In this document: in pieces, positions 4,890-9,879 of the stretch | Numbering within the stretch: the first letter of the stretch is position 1 | How the letters are laid out: each line of letters starts with the position of its first letter | Assembly (NCBI GenBank): GCA_009993495.1 | Contig: JAACTI010000077.1 | Coordinates: forward strand, 1-9,879 | Source: Deltaproteobacteria bacterium | Lineage (GTDB): Bacteria; Desulfobacterota; Desulfuromonadia; Desulfuromonadales; Geopsychrobacteraceae | Direction of reading: 5' to 3' | DNA length: 9,879 nucleotides | Program-made: the position numbers and the translations under genes | Notes under the pieces: generated by a model | Told to the model about the DNA's origin: nothing | The model's database searches: none | The model's input: only the letters and a program-made list of their open reading frames with translations

Positions 4890-7334
4890 ATGGCCAAAAA
4901 AGAACAGGCCGACGCACGCGAAAAGCTGCTCGACCGCAAGCCCGAACCCAAAAAAAACGCGCAAAAAGATGACGTCTGGTACCGCCAACGCCGTCAGTTG
5001 GCAATTTTGTTGCTGGCGTTGCTGGCGCTCCTGCTCACCTTTGTGATTGTGCCCAAGGGCGCATTTGTGCCGGAATACGAGGTGCCGGGAGAAATTGCCG
5101 GACGCGATATTAAAGCGCAACGTGATCTGCTGATCGAAGATGCACCTTTAACCCAGGCCAAGCGCGAAGAGGCCCGTCAAGAAATTCTGCCACTTTACGA
5201 TCTCGACGCTGAGGCCGGCAAGAACGCCCTGGCCCGCTTGCGGCGTGCTTTACTCGAAATCATCAAGACGGCTCAGCTGAGGCGTCAGCCATCTGACGCG
5301 CCGCGCGCGCTTGGCGCTGAAACCCTGCCCGCACCGACGGACAGCGAAAAACCCTGGCAGGTTATTGGAAGCATCCTCGGGTTTGAACTCAGCGCCGAGG
5401 AGTATCAGGTTTTACGCAACCTTGAGCCCGAGCTGAATGTTGACGGGCTGCATCAGCAACTGCTGGAAATTTTTACCCGCCCCCTGGTGGCCAATAGCGA
5501 ACTCTTTCGGGCCGATCTGCAACGCGGCATCGTTGTGCGTACCCTGGCCAGCCAGCAGGAAAAGGTGTATCAGCAGCTGCCCGAGGTCTTGGGGTTGAGT
5601 GAAGCCCTGGGGGCCAGCGATCCGCTGCTGAAACAGACCCCCGGGATCAAGCGTGAACAGCGCCGGGTGCTTTTGTCGGTATTGCAACGTCTGATTCGAC
5701 CCAGTCTCACCTACAATCAGCAGGAAACCGAGCAACGCCGCCAGAAAGCCTACGCCGAAGTGACTCCGGTGCTCTTTCAGGTGAAGAAAGGGGAGATGAT
5801 TGTGCGCGAGGGCGAGCGCGTCAGTGCCGTCCAGATTGCCAAATTGCGCGCCCTGCGTGAAATCGGACGCGACAACCATAGTTTCGAAATTGCCGCAGGC
5901 ATGCTCCTCTGTATCCTGGTGTTTTTCGCCGCTGCCCATCGTTTTGTGCAGTCGAGTGTGCGCAAATATAATCCCGATATTCGCGATCTGCTCTTTCTCA
6001 CCAGTATCACCCTGCTTTATTTTGTGTTGGTCAAGCTCTCCCTGTTGATTGCTACCGGGCTGGCGAGTACGGTCGAATTTATTGACGGCAGCAGCTACTA
6101 CTATGTTATCCCTTTTGCGGTCGGCGCCATGCTGGTGCGCATTGTGCTCAATTCGGAAACCGCGCTTATTTTCACCGTCTGCATTGCCTGGCTGACGGGC
6201 ATTCTCTTCGGCAACAGCCTGTTCATTACGATATACGTGCTGGCGGCCAATCTCATCGGGGCCCACGGCGTTCGCCATTGTAAAGAGCGCTCACACCTTT
6301 ACCGCGCCGGACTCTGGGTGGCAGCGGTCAATGTCGGAATGATTTTGGGTTTGCACCTCATGGCCGGACGGCCTCTGGATGTACAACTGCTCTACAAGCT
6401 GGGCCTCGGTCTGACCGGCGGATTGCTCAGTGCCGTGGTCGTCAACGGGGTGATTCCGCTGATCGAAACCCTGTTTAAATATACGACCGATATCAAATTG
6501 CTCGAACTGGCGAATATGAATTCGCCGGTGCTCCGCGAATTGATGGTGCAGGCACCGGGCACCTATCATCACTCCATGATCGTCGGCAGCCTGGTGGAAT
6601 CGGCCGCCGAAGAAATCGGGGCCAACCCGCTGCTGGCCCGCGTGGGGGCCTATTATCACGATATCGGCAAAATCAAAAAGCCCCTTTACTTCATTGAAAA
6701 TTCCGGTGGCCAGCGCAACAAACACGATAAACTGGCCCCCTCCATGAGTGCCCTGGTGCTGACCTCCCATGTCAAAGACGGTGTTGAGCTGGCGCGGGAA
6801 CATCGGTTGGGGCTGCCGATTATCAATATTATTCGTGAACATCACGGTACGGCTTTAATCAAGTTTTTCTACGATCGGGCCAAGTCCCTGTCCGATCCCG
6901 AAGTCGAACAGGTTGACGAGCGCGATTACCGTTATCATGGGCCCAAACCCCAAAGCCGCGAAGCCGCCCTCATTATGCTGGCCGATGCCGTTGAGGCGGC
7001 CAGCCGTACCCTGACCGAACCCACGCCGGCCCGGATCAAGGGTATGGTCAAGAAACTGATCAACAATATTTTTATCGATGGCCAGCTCGACGAATGCAAT
7101 CTCACCTTTAAAGATCTGCATCTCATCGCGCGCAGTTTTAATCGTATTCTGGGGGGAATTTTCCATAACCGCATCGATTACCCTGAGCCGGTGCATATTG
7201 TCCGCGAGAAGAAAGTCGAGGAAAGTCAGACCCGTGAAAATCCAGATCGAGAATCGCCAGCGGCGGCAGAAGATATTGAAACGTCCCCTGCGCAGAACCG
7301 CCAGCAAAATTCTAGACGCCTTGGGATATCCTGA
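4890..7334 (+). CDS. pgpH: Membrane 7TM-HD phosphohydrolase, PgpH-type (probable cyclic di-AMP phosphodiesterase)
   Basis: The 814-residue protein has the full 7TMR-HDED / 7TM / HD arrangement of Listeria PgpH, which hydrolyses cyclic di-AMP to pApA. A charged cytoplasmic N-terminus is followed by a signal-anchor helix (about 36-55). A large extracytoplasmic domain (about 56-330) begins with PGEIAGRDIKAQRDLLIEDA. Several membrane helices lie between about 332 and 530, and the cytoplasmic HD domain runs from about 540 to 760. The metal ligands expected of the domain are present: YHH at 559-561, HD at 590-591 in GAYYHDIGKIKKP, EHHG with His651 and His652, and Asp699 in MLADAVEA. The start ATG has AGGAAAG at 4877-4883 and lies 23 bases after phoH. 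The C-terminal tail (about 767-814) is polar and low in complexity, and its last 33 codons overlap ybeY. The c-di-AMP substrate is inferred from the family; no cyclase gene is in the window. Confidence 0.93.
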   Translation: MAKKEQADAREKLLDRKPEPKKNAQKDDVWYRQRRQLAILLLALLALLLTFVIVPKGAFVPEYEVPGEIAGRDIKAQRDLLIEDAPLTQAKREEARQEILPLYDLDAEAGKNALARLRRALLEIIKTAQLRRQPSDAPRALGAETLPAPTDSEKPWQVIGSILGFELSAEEYQVLRNLEPELNVDGLHQQLLEIFTRPLVANSELFRADLQRGIVVRTLASQQEKVYQQLPEVLGLSEALGASDPLLKQTPGIKREQRRVLLSVLQRLIRPSLTYNQQETEQRRQKAYAEVTPVLFQVKKGEMIVREGERVSAVQIAKLRALREIGRDNHSFEIAAGMLLCILVFFAAAHRFVQSSVRKYNPDIRDLLFLTSITLLYFVLVKLSLLIATGLASTVEFIDGSSYYYVIPFAVGAMLVRIVLNSETALIFTVCIAWLTGILFGNSLFITIYVLAANLIGAHGVRHCKERSHLYRAGLWVAAVNVGMILGLHLMAGRPLDVQLLYKLGLGLTGGLLSAVVVNGVIPLIETLFKYTTDIKLLELANMNSPVLRELMVQAPGTYHHSMIVGSLVESAAEEIGANPLLARVGAYYHDIGKIKKPLYFIENSGGQRNKHDKLAPSMSALVLTSHVKDGVELAREHRLGLPIINIIREHHGTALIKFFYDRAKSLSDPEVEQVDERDYRYHGPKPQSREAALIMLADAVEAASRTLTEPTPARIKGMVKKLINNIFIDGQLDECNLTFKDLHLIARSFNRILGGIFHNRIDYPEPVHIVREKKVEESQTRENPDRESPAAAEDIETSPAQNRQQNSRRLGIS

Positions 7335-7719
7335 GGGCGAATTGTCCCTGTTAATTGTCGACAATGCACACATACAGCAGCTTAATCGCGACTATTTGCA
7401 GCGCGATTACCCCACCAATGTCATCTCCTTCGCCATGCAGGAGGGTGAAGGGCAGGGGGTGCAACCCCAGCTGCTTGGAGATGTGGTCATCAGTGCCGAA
7501 CGGGCTGCCGCCGATGCCGCCGATGCTCAGGTTCCTTTCGAAAGTGAACTCGTTTTTCTGCTGCTGCACGGAATTCTGCACCTGCTCGGCTACGATCATG
7601 AACGCGGTAGCGACGCGGATGCCCGCCTGATGGAAGCCAAGGAAACGCAGATCTTTGCGCTGCTGCAAAACGACATTCTCGCTCTGGCTGGCCGACCGAC
7701 CAGAGCAACTGCGCCTTAA
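7234..7719 (+). CDS. ybeY: Endoribonuclease / rRNA maturation factor YbeY
   Basis: YbeY is a small zinc-dependent protein needed for 16S rRNA 3' maturation and ribosome quality control. The 161-residue product carries the signature HGILHLLGYDH, with the three zinc histidines at 112, 116 and 122, preceded by NVISFAM at 62-68 and LLGDVVIS at 80-87. The start was set at GTG 7234, because VKIQIENRQ matches the usual YbeY beginning and GAGGAAAG lies at 7218-7225. The same frame is open back to 7078, but that part is only the shadow of the HD gene. The first 101 bases overlap the end of the HD gene in a different frame. The corC ribosome site overlaps the ybeY stop codon. A 7-bp inverted repeat, GCTCTGG 7681-7687 with CCAGAGC 7700-7706, lies near the 3' end and could be a processing or pausing hairpin. 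Confidence 0.94.
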   Translation: MKIQIENRQRRQKILKRPLRRTASKILDALGYPEGELSLLIVDNAHIQQLNRDYLQRDYPTNVISFAMQEGEGQGVQPQLLGDVVISAERAAADAADAQVPFESELVFLLLHGILHLLGYDHERGSDADARLMEAKETQIFALLQNDILALAGRPTRATAP

Positions 7720-7726
7720 GGAGGGG
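7718..7726 (+). promoter_or_regulatory. Strong Shine-Dalgarno for corC overlapping the ybeY stop
   Basis: AAGGAGGGG begins within the TAA stop of ybeY (7717-7719) and is placed about 9 bases before the GTG at 7734. It is the best ribosome site in the window. It fixes the corC start and suggests efficient re-initiation by ribosomes finishing ybeY. Confidence 0.85.
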
Positions 7727-7733
7727 CCTCTAC

Positions 7734-8579
7734 GTGGATTCCGACCCTGGTGCCGGTTTGTTCCGGCAAATTAAACGAAAATTTTTCCCGCGTCCGCAGG
7801 CCAACACCGAAGCCGATCTGCACAACATGATTGATGCCTCTGAACTCGAAGGCATTATCGATGAAGAAGAAGGCGATATGCTCCAGTCGATTCTGGAGCT
7901 GGACGACACCCTGGTGCGCGAAATTATGGTGCCGCGAACTTCCATGGTCTGTTGCGATAAATGCGCCCCCCTTGACGAGGTGCTCAAAGCCGTGATCGAT
8001 TCCGGCCATTCACGCATCCCCATTTATGCTGTCAGCCCCGACAACATTGTCGGCTTGGTCTACGCGAAAGATTTGCTGCGCTTCTGGGGCACCCCCCTCG
8101 CAGAAATTCCCCTCAAAAAAGTTCTGCGCCCGCCTTTTTTGGTGCCGGAAACCAAAAATATCAGCGATCTGCTGCAAGACTTTAAACAACGCCGGGTGCA
8201 TATTGCCATTGTCATCGATGAGTATGGTGGCACTTCGGGGTTGGTGACTATCGAAGATTTGATTGAAGAGATTGTCGGCGATATTCAGGATGAATACGAC
8301 TTTGAAGTCGACTGGCTCATCGAAGAAGAGGGCGGGGCCGTGCTGGTCGATGGGCGCTTGAATATCGAAGAATTTGAAGAACGTTTTGCCATTCAGGTCG
8401 CCCGCGAAAAATTCGATACTGTCGGCGGTTATGTGGTCGAAGTTCTGGGCCGTGTGCCCCCCATTGGGGAACGTTTGCAGTTCAACGGCCTCACTCTGCT
8501 GGTGGTCGATGCCGATCCCCGGGCGGTACGCCAGTTGCGCGTTATGCCGGGCGAAACCCCGGCCCCCCCTGCGCCATGA
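7734..8579 (+). CDS. corC: CorC/YbeX-type protein with paired CBS domains
   Basis: This 281-residue soluble protein has the HlyC/CorC layout without the DUF21 membrane part, as in E. coli YbeX/CorC. The N-terminal acidic helix region (about 36-66, with IIDEEEGDMLQSILELDD) leads to EIMVPR at 63-68. CBS domain 1 covers roughly 68-125 (HSRIPIY at 92-98), and CBS domain 2 roughly 130-188 (IDEYGGTSGLVTIEDLIEEI at 161-180). The C-terminal CorC_HlyC domain (about 203-275) has FDTVGGYV at 227-234. CBS pairs usually bind adenine nucleotides. The E. coli protein has been linked to cobalt/magnesium efflux and more recently to ribosome function, so the exact role is unsettled. GTG is chosen as start because of the strong Shine-Dalgarno at 7718-7726. 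The last bases overlap the lnt start. A proline-rich tail (ETPAPPAP) ends the protein. Confidence 0.92.
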   Translation: MDSDPGAGLFRQIKRKFFPRPQANTEADLHNMIDASELEGIIDEEEGDMLQSILELDDTLVREIMVPRTSMVCCDKCAPLDEVLKAVIDSGHSRIPIYAVSPDNIVGLVYAKDLLRFWGTPLAEIPLKKVLRPPFLVPETKNISDLLQDFKQRRVHIAIVIDEYGGTSGLVTIEDLIEEIVGDIQDEYDFEVDWLIEEEGGAVLVDGRLNIEEFEERFAIQVAREKFDTVGGYVVEVLGRVPPIGERLQFNGLTLLVVDADPRAVRQLRVMPGETPAPPAP

Positions 8580-9879
8580 GTTCAGGATTCACCCGGCTTT
8601 TCGCCACCCGGCGCGGGTTTGATCTGTGGCCGGCCGCCCTTTCCGGCCTGTTGCTGGCTGGGGCCTTTCCGCCCCTCAGCTGGGGATTTCTGGGGTTTTT
8701 CGCCCTGATCCCCCTGTTGCTGGTCGCGGAAAAACGCCCCTTCGCCAGCGGTTTTGTTGCCGGAGTAAGTTTTTTCGCCCCGCTGCTTTACTGGCTGAAC
8801 ATTGTCATGACCACCTACGGCGGCTTGGCGCCGTTTTTTTCGGGGGTCGCCTGGTTGATGCTCTGTGCCTTTCTGGCCCTCTATTTTGGCGCGGCCCTCT
8901 GGCTGGGCTTTCTCTTTCAGCGCCGCCTGGGGCTCGCGCTTGTTTTCACCCTGCCCCTGTTGTGGGTTGGCGGGGAATACCTGCGTGGGCATCTCTTCAG
9001 CGGCTTTCCCTGGGGTTTGATCGGCTACGCTGCCATCGACATGCCAACCCTGCGTCAGTCTGCCGATCTGCTCGGGGTCTACGGGCTTTCCTGGTTATTT
9101 GTGCTGGTCAATTGCGTCGGCTTTCTCCTCATCCGCCACGCGCGCCGTCGGACAACCTGGCTGGCCCTTGGGCTGACCGGGCTGGCGCTGGCCGGCACCT
9201 GGTTTTACGGCCTGCATCCGCGCCCGCAAAATTCGTCCCCGGGCAAAAGCCTGCGCGTCGGCCTGATTCAGGGCAATATCGCACAGCAGCAAAAATGGGA
9301 TCCCGCCTTTCGTCAAACCACTCTCGACACCTACAAACGCCTCAGTCTCGCTGCCGTCAAGCAAGGCGCCGAACTCCTCATCTGGCCCGAAGCAGCCACG
9401 CCCTTTTACGTACAGGAACCCGGCCCCGACAGCCGCCAGGTCTTCGATCTGGTCAGGCAGACGGCCAAGCCGCTGCTGCTGGGGGCACCCTCCTATACCC
9501 TTGCTGCCGCTGGTGCCTATCGCTACCACAATAGCGCCTATTTGCTCGATGCTACCGGCCAGGTTGCCGGGCGCAGTGACAAAATCCACCTGGTGCCCTT
9601 CGGTGAATATGTGCCCCTGGCAAAGCTGCTGTTTTTCATCAACAAGCTGGTGACGGGGGTCGGTGATTACACTCCCGGCCAGGTCAATCCCCTCGCCCTC
9701 AATGGCCACCAACTCGGGGTGCTGATTTGTTATGAGGCGATCTTTCCCGAATTGGCCCGTGGCTATGTCAAGGAGGGCAGTGATCTGCTGGTAAATCTCA
9801 CCAACGACGCCTGGTTCGGACGTTCCTCAGCCCCGCGTCAGTTGCTCGATATGACCCGCATGCGCGCCATAGAAAACCG
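8576..9879 (+). CDS. lnt: Apolipoprotein N-acyltransferase (5' part, cut by window end)
   Basis: Lnt adds the third acyl chain to the N-terminal cysteine of lipoproteins in the inner membrane, which allows their export to the outer membrane. The ATG overlaps the corC stop (ATGA, 8576-8579). No separate ribosome site is visible, so it is probably translated by coupling. The next in-frame methionine is about 78 codons later, which supports this start. About 434 codons are in the window of a family length near 500-520. The N-terminal region (about 17-225) is a set of hydrophobic helices, with GFPWGLIGYA in the middle. The nitrilase-like catalytic domain starts near LRVGLIQGNI. The catalytic triad is visible: Glu272 in WPEAATPF, Lys336 in KIHLVPFGEYVP and Cys385 in ICYEAIFPEL, very close to E. 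coli Glu267, Lys335 and Cys387. The frame is intact to the edge. Confidence 0.96.
   Translation, partial: MSSGFTRLFATRRGFDLWPAALSGLLLAGAFPPLSWGFLGFFALIPLLLVAEKRPFASGFVAGVSFFAPLLYWLNIVMTTYGGLAPFFSGVAWLMLCAFLALYFGAALWLGFLFQRRLGLALVFTLPLLWVGGEYLRGHLFSGFPWGLIGYAAIDMPTLRQSADLLGVYGLSWLFVLVNCVGFLLIRHARRRTTWLALGLTGLALAGTWFYGLHPRPQNSSPGKSLRVGLIQGNIAQQQKWDPAFRQTTLDTYKRLSLAAVKQGAELLIWPEAATPFYVQEPGPDSRQVFDLVRQTAKPLLLGAPSYTLAAAGAYRYHNSAYLLDATGQVAGRSDKIHLVPFGEYVPLAKLLFFINKLVTGVGDYTPGQVNPLALNGHQLGVLICYEAIFPELARGYVKEGSDLLVNLTNDAWFGRSSAPRQLLDMTRMRAIEN

Noticed and set aside
5412..6278. A 288-codon minus-strand frame inside the HD gene
   Set aside because: It is an antisense shadow rich in Gln, His and Gly, opposite the membrane region of the HD protein, with no support as a gene.
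8626..9534. A 302-codon frame inside lnt
   Set aside because: The overlapping frame from 8576 gives a complete Lnt sequence with its catalytic Glu, Lys and Cys. The 302-codon frame is rich in arginine, proline and cysteine, typical of an off-frame read.
1..9879. A defence, mobile or otherwise undescribed system
   Set aside because: Every sizeable gene belongs to a well-known housekeeping or sugar-nucleotide family. There are no transposase, integrase, toxin-antitoxin, CRISPR or phage signals, and no unexplained large ORF.

Overview
The window looks like the chromosome of a Gram-negative bacterium, most likely a Desulfuromonadales/Geobacter-type deltaproteobacterium (Desulfobacterota). This rests on lipoprotein N-acyltransferase (an outer-membrane-lipoprotein enzyme) and a dTDP-rhamnose locus occurring beside a phoH / membrane-HD-hydrolase / ybeY gene order, on moderately high GC, and on the style of the intergenic repeats. 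The lineage is inferred from gene order and protein style, not from a search.

Layout. (1) Positions 1-1728, plus strand: the end of a polysaccharide precursor block. It holds the last codons of what is probably rfbD, a 214-base structured gap, then rfbA and rfbC, which are separated by two bases. These enzymes make dTDP-L-rhamnose for surface polysaccharide. (2) 1729-1946: a short gap with a hydrophobic mini-ORF (possible gene remnant), a very strong hairpin with C10 and G10 arms, and a second hairpin that includes the stop codon of the next gene. (3) 1947-3623, minus strand: ettA, a ribosome-associated ABC-F ATPase. (4) 3624-3885: a divergent intergenic region with a candidate promoter for each direction. 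(5) 3886 to the window end, plus strand: a tightly packed run of phoH (ybeZ), a 7TM-HD phosphohydrolase of the PgpH type, ybeY, corC/ybeX and lnt (cut by the window edge). The genes are joined by short gaps or overlaps, including a 101-base overlap of the HD gene and ybeY and an ATGA overlap of corC and lnt.

How it fits together. The plus-strand operon is the E. coli ybeZ-ybeY-ybeX-lnt order with a Firmicutes-style pgpH gene between phoH and ybeY. PhoH and YbeY act on RNA and ribosome quality, CorC/YbeX is linked to ribosome function or divalent cations, the HD protein probably degrades cyclic di-AMP at the membrane, and Lnt finishes lipoproteins. The divergent EttA gates translation according to energy state, so the centre of the window has a translation and stress theme.

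No tRNA, rRNA, CRISPR array, IS element or phage gene is visible. I found no convincing undescribed system. The items most worth a second look are the repeat-like intergenic elements, the C10/G10 hairpin, the HD/ybeY overprint and the head-to-head ettA/phoH region. No gene-free stretch exceeds 300 bases.
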